Shown here: positions 43,482 to 52,380 of the stretch, in pieces | How positions within the stretch are numbered: the first letter of the stretch is position 1 | How the letters are laid out: each line of letters starts with the position of its first letter | Assembly: GCA_038040445.1 (NCBI GenBank) | Contig: JBBPIG010000001.1 | Location: 216,402-280,401, forward strand | Length of the DNA: 64,000 nt | Source of the DNA: Acidobacteriota bacterium | Lineage (GTDB): Bacteria > Acidobacteriota > Blastocatellia > UBA7656 | Direction: 5' to 3' | Notes under the pieces: model-generated | The model's database searches: none | Told to the model about the DNA's origin: nothing | Seen by the model: the letters and a program-made list of their open reading frames with translations, nothing else | Program-made: the position numbers and the translations under genes

Positions 43482-46400
43482 CTAAGCCGGAACCTCCTTT
43501 TGAATTCCGAGCTGTGCAAGCTTAAGCCGCAGCCCTCTCCGCGACAGCCCGAGGTCGATGGCGGTGCGAGAGAGATTGTTTCTGTTGCGGACCAACGCTT
43601 CTTGGATAAGTTGGCGCTCGAGCACCGCTGTCGCTTGCTTAAGTTTTAACCGGGTGCCTTCAGCTGGCTGATCCCTAAGCCCGCTACCATTAGTTCCCCG
43701 GCCTTGCCTATTGTTGCCAACTACGGATGGAGTCCGCTCGGCGCCCCATCGTGACCGGTCGGAACCAGCTTGCTTGCGCGGGTGGATCACTTCGGGCGAC
43801 AGGTCTTCAGTCGATATGCGCGCCCCATCCATCGCATACGCCACGACCCTCTCTATTTCGTTTCTTAGTTGGCGCACGTTCCCTGGCCAGTCATGTTCGG
43901 TGAGCGCGTCGATTGCCTCCTGAGTCATGGTGAGGGGCTGCTTGCCCGCTCGAGACGAAAAGTGCTCGAGGAAATGGGCGGCCAAAACCGGCACCTCCTC
44001 ACGACGCTCTCGAAGCGGCGGAACGTGTATGCGGATGATGTTAAGCCTGTGGAACAGGTCCTCCCTGAAACGTCCGTCCTCCACGGCCCGTTCCAGGTCC
44101 GTGTTGGTGGCCGCGAGTATCCTTACATCTACTCGAAGCGGTTTTGTCTCCCCGAGGGGCTGAATCTCGCCTTCCTGAAGGAAACGCATCAGCTTTGGCT
44201 GCACCTCCAATAACAAGTCGCCAATCTCGTCGAGGAAAAGGGTCCCTCCGTCCGCAGCTTTGATAATCCCAGGATAGTTGGTGGTCGCCCCGGTGAACGC
44301 ACCACGTCTATGCCCGAAGAGCTGGCTGTCTATGATCTCCTTGGGCGCGGCAGTACAGTTGAAAGGGAGAAAAATCGCACGCGGCCTGGCGGATTGATTG
44401 TGTATATGCCTTGCGACCAGCTCTTTGCCGGTCCCGGACTCGCCGGTTATCAAGACTGTGACATCGCTTGTTCTGATCTTGTAGATCTTATCGATTACGT
44501 CGAGCATCGAAGGGCTGGCAACGATGAAGCCGGGCATTATGGTCTGTACGCGTTGTCCCAGACGTCTAGTCGTGCCTCCACGAGCGGCCGCGCGAAGCGA
44601 ACACGTTTCAAGCCCAAGTTCTGCCTGCCTCAATAGCGGCTGCAGTCTTCCGACATCCAGCGAACCGTTTGCTCGAATGTAAACAACTATCGGAGGGTTA
44701 ACACTGTCGCCGAGCCTTATGAGATATCCGTCGGCCAAATGGGTGATGCTCTCCTCTGTCGAAGCATCCAATGTCGCGCACAGCGTTTCAGCTTCGGTAC
44801 GACTCGCGCCTTGCGCAGCCAGCGGTTCCGGGCGCCCTTTGTCCTCTACTCGGCAGATAATAACCGCGCGGACTGAGAGGTTCTCATAAATAACTGCCGC
44901 TAGCTCCTGCACTAGAAGCTCGCGGGACGCTGAAGCCTCGATGAGCCTCTGCATCAACAGAACATCGTTGGTCGTCGAGACTCGCGATGCCTGTGGAAGA
45001 TCCTCTGCCTTTGCACCCAACGCCAGAGCCCTTCTCGTTAACTCTAAATCGGGCTCAGCGCCTAGCTTTTCAAAAATCGCCTTGGCTTGAAGCAGGTTCG
45101 ATTCCGCGCCTTTGAGGTCGTGCGCTTTTCCCAGCAACAGCCCCATCTCGTAATAGCTCCGAGCTAGCTCGCAGGGAATCTCGGTCGTGGTGAAGATCGA
45201 TACGCTTTGCGCGATGTGCTGTTTGGCTTCGGCAAGCCGCCCTGACGAAGCCTCGAGCTGACCTGTTAATCTCTGGATCAACCCCGACACCGGCAGGTAC
45301 ATTTCTTCCTTCAATCGGCCCTGCGCCAGTTCGAGATATTCTCCGGCCTGTTCGTGACCGCCCTGCGAGATGTGAAACTCTGCCAGCCCGACCATCGCCA
45401 GAGTTACACCGTGCAGGTCACCTATAGACGTTGAAAGCTGCATCGTCTCCCGGAGAGTCTTAAGCGCCAGATCTACTCGCCCGGTGCCTCTATGAACAGT
45501 GGCTAGGATTCGTAGCGCATTACTTTCCAGCCATCTGTCTCCACTCCCTTCTAATAAGGCGAGGCTTTTCTTTAGGTGCGCCTCCGCGTCTGCAAATTGA
45601 CCTCTGGCGCAGAGGATTTCCGCGAGTGTGATACAACCGGTAGCTTCATAACTTGGTTTCGTATAGCGCTGGGCAATGTCTATCGCTTTATCGATGTTCT
45701 TTATAGCCTCTTCCCATAATCCCAAGTCACGAAATAAATCACCTAGATTATTGTAGGCACTTGCTAAGTAATCTTTATGGCCGCCGCCCTTTTCAAGGTA
45801 TCCTATTCCACGCTCAATATACCTGACGGATTCCTGGTTCTTTCCAGGGTCGCTCTCCATTAAAGTTGTGCCCAGGTCTACCAAAATGGTTCCAATCAGG
45901 TTCGGATTCGTGGCTCCCTCGGCCAACGCGACCGCTTTCATATAATGCTCTTTCGAGCTTGAAAATGAGCCCTCAAAGAAATCCGCAGTGCCGAGTCGAC
46001 GATATATTTGAGCGAGGAGCTCGCGGTCTAAAGCGGTCTTTTGAAAGCTTGCCGCCGTCACCAGGTGGTCCCTGGCAATTCTGAATTCGTTTATCTCGAT
46101 GTAGGTGCGGCCGAGCGCGTAATGAGCCTCGCTCATCCCGAGGTCATCACCCTGCTCGAGGAAGAGTCGCCTGGCCTCATTCAGCCCGGCAATCGCTTTA
46201 GGATGGTTTCTCAGGAAGCTGTTGACCCAGCCCAGGCGAAGCCTGACGCGAGCACGCGTTCGTGGCGACAGCGAAGTGACCATTCGCGGATCGTCGTACT
46301 TCCCGATGACACTGTGGGCCTCTTCGTACTTGCTCAACTCCTCGAGCGCTTTACTCAGAAGCGAGCGGGTCACCGCTTCGTTCTCGGGAGTCGCGCCGCC

Positions 46401-46994
46401 CTCGGCAAGCGCGGCGTACAAATACTCCGCGGCGGCTTCGTAGCGGGATTGCGCTAGTGCGGCTTCTCCCAGCTGAAACTTCGTCATATCGCTGGCTAGT
46501 CCGGTCTCAGCTACGTGCGGCAAGGCAGGCGCCAGCGTCTTTGCCGCGCCGTTTGTGCTTTGTCTCTTCAGCATCTGCCTTACGGTCACGTGGCTTATGC
46601 GATCGACTATTCCCCGCTCCATCGCAGCCGTGGCCAGCTTCTGGGGAGTCCATTCTTTGAATCCGTAGCCCACCTGAGAGGGTGACATGCCGGCCAGGCT
46701 AAGCATTTCTTCGATCTGAGAGGATGTAAACTTCGGTCTAGGTCCACCCTGCGGACCGCGCTTCTTTGTAGATATCCCTTCCACCCCGTCTTTGTTGAAC
46801 TTGCGAATCCACTTCTTGATGTTGGAAGGATGAGAGCCAATCGACTGACTAATCTCCACCGCGGTTCTGCCCTCAGCGGAAAGCAGAATGACACGCGCTC
46901 GCACTCCTTCCTCTTTGCTCGAAGACTTCGAGCAACGCTTGAGTCCTTCTAGTTCGCCGGTTGTCAGGGGTCGGACCAATAGAGGTTGGAACAT
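43482..46994 (-). CDS. Transposase-type HTH / TPR / GAF / sigma-54 AAA+ / Fis-HTH fusion regulator
   Basis: A ~1170-residue multidomain protein. The first ~150 residues match the tandem helix-turn-helix region of IS630-type transposases: VRARVILLSAEGRTAVEIS, HPSNIKKWIRKFNKDGVEGI and the second motif SQVGYGFKEWTPQKLA. A long TPR array follows (~170-635), with repeats such as SRYEAAAEYLYAALAEGG and YLASAYNNLGDLFRDLGLW. A GAF-like region (~665-825) precedes a sigma-54 AAA+ domain with Walker A GESGTGKELVA (Lys at ~857), GAFTGA near 897-902 and Walker B GGTLFLDEIGD. A Fis-type HTH ends it (NNLSRTAIDLGLSRRGLRL). Probably a sigma-54 activator whose activity is set by TPR and GAF contacts. The ATG at 46994 is preferred to 47069. 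Confidence 0.87.
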   Translation of the reverse strand: MFQPLLVRPLTTGELEGLKRCSKSSSKEEGVRARVILLSAEGRTAVEISQSIGSHPSNIKKWIRKFNKDGVEGISTKKRGPQGGPRPKFTSSQIEEMLSLAGMSPSQVGYGFKEWTPQKLATAAMERGIVDRISHVTVRQMLKRQSTNGAAKTLAPALPHVAETGLASDMTKFQLGEAALAQSRYEAAAEYLYAALAEGGATPENEAVTRSLLSKALEELSKYEEAHSVIGKYDDPRMVTSLSPRTRARVRLRLGWVNSFLRNHPKAIAGLNEARRLFLEQGDDLGMSEAHYALGRTYIEINEFRIARDHLVTAASFQKTALDRELLAQIYRRLGTADFFEGSFSSSKEHYMKAVALAEGATNPNLIGTILVDLGTTLMESDPGKNQESVRYIERGIGYLEKGGGHKDYLASAYNNLGDLFRDLGLWEEAIKNIDKAIDIAQRYTKPSYEATGCITLAEILCARGQFADAEAHLKKSLALLEGSGDRWLESNALRILATVHRGTGRVDLALKTLRETMQLSTSIGDLHGVTLAMVGLAEFHISQGGHEQAGEYLELAQGRLKEEMYLPVSGLIQRLTGQLEASSGRLAEAKQHIAQSVSIFTTTEIPCELARSYYEMGLLLGKAHDLKGAESNLLQAKAIFEKLGAEPDLELTRRALALGAKAEDLPQASRVSTTNDVLLMQRLIEASASRELLVQELAAVIYENLSVRAVIICRVEDKGRPEPLAAQGASRTEAETLCATLDASTEESITHLADGYLIRLGDSVNPPIVVYIRANGSLDVGRLQPLLRQAELGLETCSLRAAARGGTTRRLGQRVQTIMPGFIVASPSMLDVIDKIYKIRTSDVTVLITGESGTGKELVARHIHNQSARPRAIFLPFNCTAAPKEIIDSQLFGHRRGAFTGATTNYPGIIKAADGGTLFLDEIGDLLLEVQPKLMRFLQEGEIQPLGETKPLRVDVRILAATNTDLERAVEDGRFREDLFHRLNIIRIHVPPLRERREEVPVLAAHFLEHFSSRAGKQPLTMTQEAIDALTEHDWPGNVRQLRNEIERVVAYAMDGARISTEDLSPEVIHPRKQAGSDRSRWGAERTPSVVGNNRQGRGTNGSGLRDQPAEGTRLKLKQATAVLERQLIQEALVRNRNNLSRTAIDLGLSRRGLRLKLAQLGIQKEVPA

Positions 46995-47371
46995 TTTGCG
47001 CCTTGTCTCGACTCTCTGGGTTCTGTCTGGGGCTGATCTGAAAAAGTTGAAACTATCTGCTGCCTTCATCCGGTCCGATCCGAAGCGCGACTCCTCATTC
47101 GGACCGTCTCTATTTCAACCCCGTTACCCAGTTGGCTCGACGAGGCTCCGAAAATAACAAAAAACTACTAACCCGTCAACAACTATCTTTCCAGTTTCAT
47201 TTCAGCTCATTGTATACATCAGTGACGGAATGGAAACTTCGGGCCGGTTTGATTGAGCCACGAGTAGCCGGAACACAGCGTCGGCCGAAGGGTTTCGTGG
47301 CTTGAACCGAGGGGATTCTTGTAAAGGGAGGTTAGGTCGTTTGATCTTGCTTAAATCGCCGGCCTGGACAA
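46995..47371. other. Intergenic region upstream of the fusion regulator
   Basis: About 375 bases between the regulator start and the stop of the Ycf48-like gene, both on the minus strand. It contains the promoter at 47151-47179. No gene and no recognisable repeat was seen in the rest. Confidence 0.5.
47151..47179 (-). promoter_or_regulatory. Sigma-70-type promoter of the fusion regulator
   Basis: TTGACG (47179-47174) and TATTTT (47156-47151) on the minus strand have the ideal 17-base spacing. Each matches consensus at four to five positions. It lies 157 bases upstream of the preferred start and 82 bases upstream of the alternative one. Confidence 0.6.
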
Positions 47372-48340
47372 CTATCTCTTTTCGTAATACCTCATCACCA
47401 ATCCATCACGTCCAATGGCGTAGCCGCGGTTCTTATGGAAGGAAACCGAGAACAGGTCGTTGACGGTGTTGCTGTTTTGTTCAACCCAGTTGCGTCCGCC
47501 ATCGTAGGTCCGGATTATGCGGCCTTTGTAACCGACGACCCAACCGGTCTTATTGTCAATGAAGCTCATCCCGAAAAGAGGTTCTCGCACGTTCAAGGAG
47601 ACGCGTTCCCAAGTCGCTCCGCCGTTCTCAGTTCGCAGCAGGGTCCCGTTGTCTCCGGTAATGAGTCCAATACGTTCGGTGACCATATAGACCCTGTTCA
47701 AGTCGTCGTTGACCCCGGACCGTTGCGGATACCAGTTTCGTCCGCCATTGTCTGTGTGAATAATCATCCCGCCGGTGCCGATAATCCAGCCGCGCTCACC
47801 CCGAAAGCTCAGGTGAAACAGTTGTGCATCGGAGCCGCTTTGCTGCTCGCGCCACGTTGCGCCTCCGTCCGTTGACACCAGAATCAGCCCCTTATCGCCG
47901 ACGATGTAAACGTGATCGTCGTCAACGGACTGCACAGAATACAAATCAAGGTCTCCGCCGGTTGCTCCTGCGCGCCGAGTCCCGCGCAATATCCTGACGA
48001 AGCTCCGGCCGCCGTCGGTGCTTCTCAAAATGGTGCCCGCGTCGCCGACTATGCATATTCTGTCTTTTCGAATGTGGACATCGTTCAGCCCCGCATCGAT
48101 GCCCTGATTCATCTCCTGAAACGTTTGCCCGTCGTCGTGCGACCTCGCGATTAGTCCGTGAGCGCCCACTACCCAGATGTCATCGCCATCATAGTAGACC
48201 GAGTTTATCCCGGAAGGCGCGCTCGTCGTCTTGATGGTGTGCAGTCGAGCCCACCCCTGCTGCGCAAACACCACGCCGCACAGCGTACCTGCCAATAACA
48301 CCAGCGTGAATGCCCTGGTAACGCCTTGCCTATTGATCAT
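47372..48340 (-). CDS. Ycf48-like beta-propeller protein, secreted
   Basis: A 322-residue protein with a signal peptide (FTLVLLAGTLCGVVFAQQ, cleavage near 26). It is made of at least six repeats of the Ycf48/BNR type: GDAGTILRSTDGGRSFVRI, KGLILVSTDGGATWREQ, GGMIIHTDNGGRNWYP, NGTLLRTENGGATWERV, KGRIIRTYDGGRNWVEQ and a closing segment GYAIGRDGLVMRYYEKR. Ycf48 assists photosystem II assembly in cyanobacteria, but related propellers in non-photosynthetic bacteria have unrelated, unknown roles. GGAGG lies seven bases before the ATG. The start overlaps the stop of the ligase gene by 11 bases. Confidence 0.85.
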   Translation of the reverse strand: MINRQGVTRAFTLVLLAGTLCGVVFAQQGWARLHTIKTTSAPSGINSVYYDGDDIWVVGAHGLIARSHDDGQTFQEMNQGIDAGLNDVHIRKDRICIVGDAGTILRSTDGGRSFVRILRGTRRAGATGGDLDLYSVQSVDDDHVYIVGDKGLILVSTDGGATWREQQSGSDAQLFHLSFRGERGWIIGTGGMIIHTDNGGRNWYPQRSGVNDDLNRVYMVTERIGLITGDNGTLLRTENGGATWERVSLNVREPLFGMSFIDNKTGWVVGYKGRIIRTYDGGRNWVEQNSNTVNDLFSVSFHKNRGYAIGRDGLVMRYYEKR

Positions 48341-49901
48341 CCGAACCTCCGCTTAAAAGCCGCCCGCTTTCCGCTCTCAGCTTGTACCTTTGAATTTTTC
48401 CCGTCGATGTTCGAGGCATCTCCTCGATGAATTCGATCTGGGAAGGCACCTTGTATTGCGGAAGCCGCGAGCCTGCGAAACTGCGTATTTCATCTTTCAG
48501 CGCCTCGCCGCGCTCACCCTCTCGGATGACCACATAAGCCCGTGCGGTTGCCAGCCCGCTGTCGTCGACACTCGAAACCACCGCCGCCTCTGATACCGCC
48601 TCGTGTGAGATCAGCACCGATTCGACCTCGATCGGCGAGACCCAAAGCCCGCGCACTTTGAAGCAATCGTCGGAGCGGCCGATGTGATAGAAAAAGTCAT
48701 CGTCGTCTCGACGATAGACATCTCCAGTGTGGACCCAGCCATCCTTGATCGTCTGTTCGGTAAGCTCGGGCCGGTTCCAGTATTCTGCTGTCGCGCTCCC
48801 TCCACGCACCCAGAGGTTTCCCAGCTCCTTCGCGCCAACCGCGTGGCCCGCGTCATCGACAAGGCGCGCGTCGTAGCCCTCGACCACCGTGCCACTCGAT
48901 CCCACCAGCGAGTTCCCTTCTCTGTTCGAGATGAAAATGTGAAGCATCTCAGTCGAGCCGATGCCATCCAGAATCGTCAACTCGAACTCCTGCTGCCAGT
49001 CTTCAAAGATCTTCGCGGGCAACGCCTCGCCGGCGGATATGCACAACCGCACGCTCGAGAGATCGACTCGTTTTCCACTCAATCGATAATCCAACAGAGT
49101 TAGATAGACCGCGGGCACGCCGAAGAAAACCGTAGGCGCTCGTTCTTCGATGAATCCCGCGAGGCGTTCCGCGCTCATTCGCTCAGATTCAAGAAGGACC
49201 GTAGCGCCCGCGGCCAGCGGAAACGACAAGCTGTTTCCAAGCCCGTAAGCAAAGAACATCCGCGATGCTGAGAAGACTCGGTCTTCGCTGTTGAGACGAA
49301 GAACATTAGCGGCGTAGTTTTCGACGGTGAACGGTATTGAGCCGTGAAGATGCAACACGCCTTTGGGAGTTCCCGTGCTGCCCGAGGTGTAGAGTAGAAA
49401 ACCAGGAGTCTCGCGAGTTGTTGCCGCGTGCGCGAGCGGTTCTGTGCGTGGGTTGATGTCGTCAGGCTTGGAACAAGATCGCGTTCGCGTGTCCACCTTG
49501 AGGACCGCGCAGCGATTCTCTGTCTCACCACTCGAGTTCACCTTGTCTTCAAGCTCGCTCTCGACAACCAGCAATCGCGCGGCCGAATCTGCGAGTATGA
49601 ACTCGACGTCGCGGGCAGGTAGAAACGTGTTGATGGGAACGCACACCGCTCCAACTGAGACGGCCGCAAGAAAACACGCGATGAACTCAGGCGAGTCGTA
49701 GAGCAACAGCGCAACGCGGTCGCCCTCGTTCAATCCACAGCTCAGTATCCGGCTCGCCCAATGATCCACCTCATCGCGAAGCTCGTTGTAAGTGATCCGC
49801 CTATCTCGGTACTCGATAGCAGTGCGATCGCCGATCTGACGAAGTCGCTCGTCGCCTAAGAAGTAATCGCAGAGATTGAATTGCGATGGATAGACCGACA
49901 T
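48330..49901 (-). CDS. Benzoate-CoA ligase-like AMP-binding enzyme
   Basis: A ~523-residue acyl/aryl-CoA synthetase of the ANL superfamily. It has the AMP motif LLYTSGSTGTPKGVLHLHGS, FFAYGLGNSLSFPLAAGAT typical of benzoate- and 4-hydroxybenzoate-CoA ligases, ILDGIGSTEMLHIFISN, GWVHTGDVYRRDDD and a C-terminal lysine in RTSTGKIQRYKLR. The SRMFFAYGLG block and GIGSTEMLHIF are characteristic of the benzoate-CoA ligase family. It would activate an aromatic or short acid with ATP and CoA. The ATG at 49901 (MSVYPSQFNLCDY) is preferred; an in-frame TTG at 49940 is weaker. The real substrate is unknown. Confidence 0.85.
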   Translation of the reverse strand: MSVYPSQFNLCDYFLGDERLRQIGDRTAIEYRDRRITYNELRDEVDHWASRILSCGLNEGDRVALLLYDSPEFIACFLAAVSVGAVCVPINTFLPARDVEFILADSAARLLVVESELEDKVNSSGETENRCAVLKVDTRTRSCSKPDDINPRTEPLAHAATTRETPGFLLYTSGSTGTPKGVLHLHGSIPFTVENYAANVLRLNSEDRVFSASRMFFAYGLGNSLSFPLAAGATVLLESERMSAERLAGFIEERAPTVFFGVPAVYLTLLDYRLSGKRVDLSSVRLCISAGEALPAKIFEDWQQEFELTILDGIGSTEMLHIFISNREGNSLVGSSGTVVEGYDARLVDDAGHAVGAKELGNLWVRGGSATAEYWNRPELTEQTIKDGWVHTGDVYRRDDDDFFYHIGRSDDCFKVRGLWVSPIEVESVLISHEAVSEAAVVSSVDDSGLATARAYVVIREGERGEALKDEIRSFAGSRLPQYKVPSQIEFIEEMPRTSTGKIQRYKLRAESGRLLSGGSDDQ

Positions 49902-50012
49902 CGGGTGCCGATTATATGCCAGCGATGAAACTTCGATCAATCGGCTTTGCGTTAGGATGAGCGTTGGAATTCAAGTAAGCCGCTACCTGGCCACTCACAA
50001 ACTACCTTTGAA

Positions 50013-51599
50013 TCAATTGAAACCTTTGACTTTGGCGAAGGCGGCCGCGAACCCGTCAGGAACGGCAAACCACGCTGGTGTATGAGTGAAACCTGGATTC
50101 TTCCTCGCGAAGAACCCGTCAGGCTGAACCTCAACGTTGAGATTGGGGTAGCCAATCACGAATACGCGCAAGGCGGGGTCACTAATCTGTCCCGTCACTT
50201 TACCCGGCTTCGCCTTGTTGACCTGCAGCGTGACCGGCTGCTTAAGCTGACCTAACCACGTTGTACCCGTTATCAAGTTCTCAAGGTCGTAAGCTCCGCC
50301 ACCAGCAATCACTCTCCCTGCCAAGTCATCGCGAGGATGCGCCGAGTAAGCGACCGCCTGTAAAACCGTAGCTGCCGACTCCCCCATCACCTTGCGTAAA
50401 GCAGCACCGGCGGCCACTTGTGGAGCAGACGCGCTCGTACCGCTCAAGAACAGTCCCAGCCCGGAGTTCACCCCGACCCCGACCGCCCAGGTGGTAGTGC
50501 GGTTGTAGTAGTCAGACCATACCGTGGGTGTTCCGTTGCGTTCAGTGGCAGCAACCACAGCGCCGGGAGAGCGTAAAGCATATCCTCCAGGATAACGCGG
50601 CGACAGCGTCAGGTTCCTCCCCTGACTGTTCAAGCCATTCCCTGCACTCGCAACCCACACTCCGCCAAGGAAGAAGAACTCAGTTAGGGCTTCCTCCAAG
50701 AACGGATTGTAACCAAACTCGATGAGCGACATGTTCAATACGCGAATCGTCGCATCGGTGCGCGCGTACTGAAGGAAGAGCTGAGCGCTGGCCACCAGGT
50801 CGGCACTGCTTCCGAATGAGTCGGGCCTCAGCATCCTTATCATCAAGAACTGAACCTGGTAGTCCCGGCCGATCATTTGATTGCCGCGCTGAAAGTTTAG
50901 CCGGAGGATGCCTGCGGTCGCGTCCCCGTGCACATAAGCCGGATCTTCTTCCGGGGTGTTGCTTTGCACTCCATTCAAGATCGTGAAACCATTGGCAGGG
51001 TTACCATCGGGTCCGATGCCAGTCCAAAGATCGCCTTCAAAATCAGATTGTTTCAGACCGCCATCAAAAAACCCTGCGACAATCGTGCCATCGCTACCGG
51101 TAGCAGAAACGCTTGAGGGCCGAAAACCTTGAGCTTCGCTCCAGTCCTCTGGAGGGGTTGTGGTGGGGTTCGGCCCGCCTCTTACCAACCAGTTGGGAGA
51201 AGCTTGAGCCACGCGGGGATCTTGTTCCAACTCCGACATTGTCCGTTCGACGTTTGCCGCGTCGACATCCAACTTATAGATGTCACCTCGAGGAGTCTCG
51301 GTGATGTGTTCGAGCTGAACACCGTGTTCGGCCTCGAACTCGGACCTGCGCTTCTGTTCGCGAGCTTGCAGCACCTCAACATGTTCTTGATCAGAATCGA
51401 GGAACGGCCCGAAGGAATCGGGTTCCGGATCTTGAGCGAATCTCAATAAAATTCCGCCCGCAAGACTGCGCGGATCGAGATGCTGCCTCTCCTTGCGCTG
51501 AGCCTGTTCAGCGAACCCGGACAGGTGGGGGGAACCAAGACCGCCTATAAGGATAATCGCGAAAACAGAGATAACTCGCTTTAAGAGTCGTGGTCTCAT
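50013..51599 (-). CDS. Subtilisin-like S8 serine peptidase
   Basis: A 528-residue exported protease. An N-terminal signal (RVISVFAIILIGGLGSPHLSG) and an inhibitor-like prodomain (DIYKLDVDAANVERTMSELE) precede the S8 domain. The catalytic triad is Asp in GFFDGGLKQSDF, His in YVHGDATAGILR and Ser in LSGTSASAPQVAAG; the oxyanion Asn is in SAGNGLNSQ. The His motif HGDATAG deviates from the usual HGTHVAG. A ~100-residue C-terminal region with QPVTLQVNKAKPGKVTGQI and VFVIGYPNLNVEVQPDG adds a beta domain. It is probably active outside the cytoplasm. Confidence 0.88.
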   Translation of the reverse strand: MRPRLLKRVISVFAIILIGGLGSPHLSGFAEQAQRKERQHLDPRSLAGGILLRFAQDPEPDSFGPFLDSDQEHVEVLQAREQKRRSEFEAEHGVQLEHITETPRGDIYKLDVDAANVERTMSELEQDPRVAQASPNWLVRGGPNPTTTPPEDWSEAQGFRPSSVSATGSDGTIVAGFFDGGLKQSDFEGDLWTGIGPDGNPANGFTILNGVQSNTPEEDPAYVHGDATAGILRLNFQRGNQMIGRDYQVQFLMIRMLRPDSFGSSADLVASAQLFLQYARTDATIRVLNMSLIEFGYNPFLEEALTEFFFLGGVWVASAGNGLNSQGRNLTLSPRYPGGYALRSPGAVVAATERNGTPTVWSDYYNRTTTWAVGVGVNSGLGLFLSGTSASAPQVAAGAALRKVMGESAATVLQAVAYSAHPRDDLAGRVIAGGGAYDLENLITGTTWLGQLKQPVTLQVNKAKPGKVTGQISDPALRVFVIGYPNLNVEVQPDGFFARKNPGFTHTPAWFAVPDGFAAAFAKVKGFN

Positions 51600-51609
51600 T
51601 GCTTACTTC

Positions 51610-51804
51610 CTATTCCACATTAATTCCATCTTGCATCTTGATTCCGAGTTGCGAAAGGTAACTACCTTCAAGGCCTCGGATGATTGTCGAGCCTCCGAAA
51701 GTGTAAGTGAATTCTCGATCGAGAGTCTCAAGCAATTCCTGATACGAAGGCTTGGGAAGGTCGGGGAGATAGGCTGCAATTCTTGCCCGCTCGGATAGAG
51801 GCAA
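51610..51804 (-). CDS. Truncated small protein of unknown function (possible gene remnant)
   Basis: A 64-codon frame with the conserved block YLPDLPKPSYQELLETLDRE, FTYTFGGSTIIRGLEGSYLS, IKMQDGINVE and a stop. From memory, this block starts a longer family (~150 residues) of hypothetical proteins in cyanobacteria and Blastocatellia that continues with something like a NLIYTDTP segment. Here it ends abruptly and the S8 protease gene starts 11 bases on, so the 3' half is missing. The start is a TTG within the overlapping upstream frame. It is probably a remnant, but coding in this short form cannot be excluded. Confidence 0.4.
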   Translation of the reverse strand: MPLSERARIAAYLPDLPKPSYQELLETLDREFTYTFGGSTIIRGLEGSYLSQLGIKMQDGINVE

Positions 51805-51925
51805 TAAACTTCTCCTTTCGCTTTGGGAATTCCTCCATGCGTTTGAGAATTTCCTTTTCAGATAGCTTAGCCCTCGGAGGCCGTTCGATCTTGATTTCTT
51901 TGATATCCTTAAGTCGCCTCGCCAT
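51728..51925 (-). CDS. Small basic protein of unknown function
   Basis: A 65-residue protein. Residues 1-48 (MARRLKDIKEIKIERPPRAK, KLSEKEILKRMEEFPKRKEK) resemble small Lys/Glu-rich proteins that sit beside the family of the downstream remnant. The last ~16 residues (SLSPRPSQAFVSGIA) look like an out-of-frame extension. The reading frames of this gene and the remnant overlap by 77 bases, suggesting that the junction between them was altered by a deletion or frameshift. Function unknown. Confidence 0.5.
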   Translation of the reverse strand: MARRLKDIKEIKIERPPRAKLSEKEILKRMEEFPKRKEKFIASIRAGKNCSLSPRPSQAFVSGIA

Positions 51926-51978
51926 AAATCAATCCTCGCTTCCGAACATATTGCTTTCTCCGAATCTTAGCACAGTGC

Positions 51979-52179
51979 TCAATGCGGGCAAGTCGTCGGG
52001 GATTGACGTAAAGGCAGCCCCTTCTCGGCTCTTACTTCAAGACACAACGCGATAGCATCTTTGATATTCTCAACGGCTTCTTGCTTGGTCGTTCCCTGAC
52101 TCACGCAGCCTGGTATGGAAGGACACTCGCTGATCCAAACACCATCTTCATCTCTGTCGAGTGTTATGTTAAATCTCAT
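51979..52179 (-). CDS. HicB-like antitoxin-type protein, orphan
   Basis: A ~66-residue protein with the partial HicB fold: MRFNITLDRDEDGVWISECP, GCVSQGTTKQEAVENIKDAI and ALCLEVRAEKGLPL. HicB proteins neutralise the HicA mRNA interferase. No hicA gene lies beside it and the C-terminus ends abruptly after ~66 residues, before any DNA-binding domain. The group of short HicB-like proteins without HicA is common and may be independent. The ATG at 52179 is preferred over an in-frame start at 52209. Confidence 0.7.
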   Translation of the reverse strand: MRFNITLDRDEDGVWISECPSIPGCVSQGTTKQEAVENIKDAIALCLEVRAEKGLPLRQSPTTCPH

Positions 52180-52380
52180 AGCGAACCTCCAATTGCCAGA
52201 TGATTGCATGTCATCGAGAGACAGGCAAGCGGGTTGCCGAGCCCGGTAATCAACCCCAGATGCTAAGATCGGGGCACACCCGAATGGATAGGAGCGGGGG
52301 ATGCCCCTCTTCTAGCCTTAGGATGAGCCGGCGAGCCAAAAGACAGATCGAGCGATATTCGTTATACTTTGCCTGCGAAA

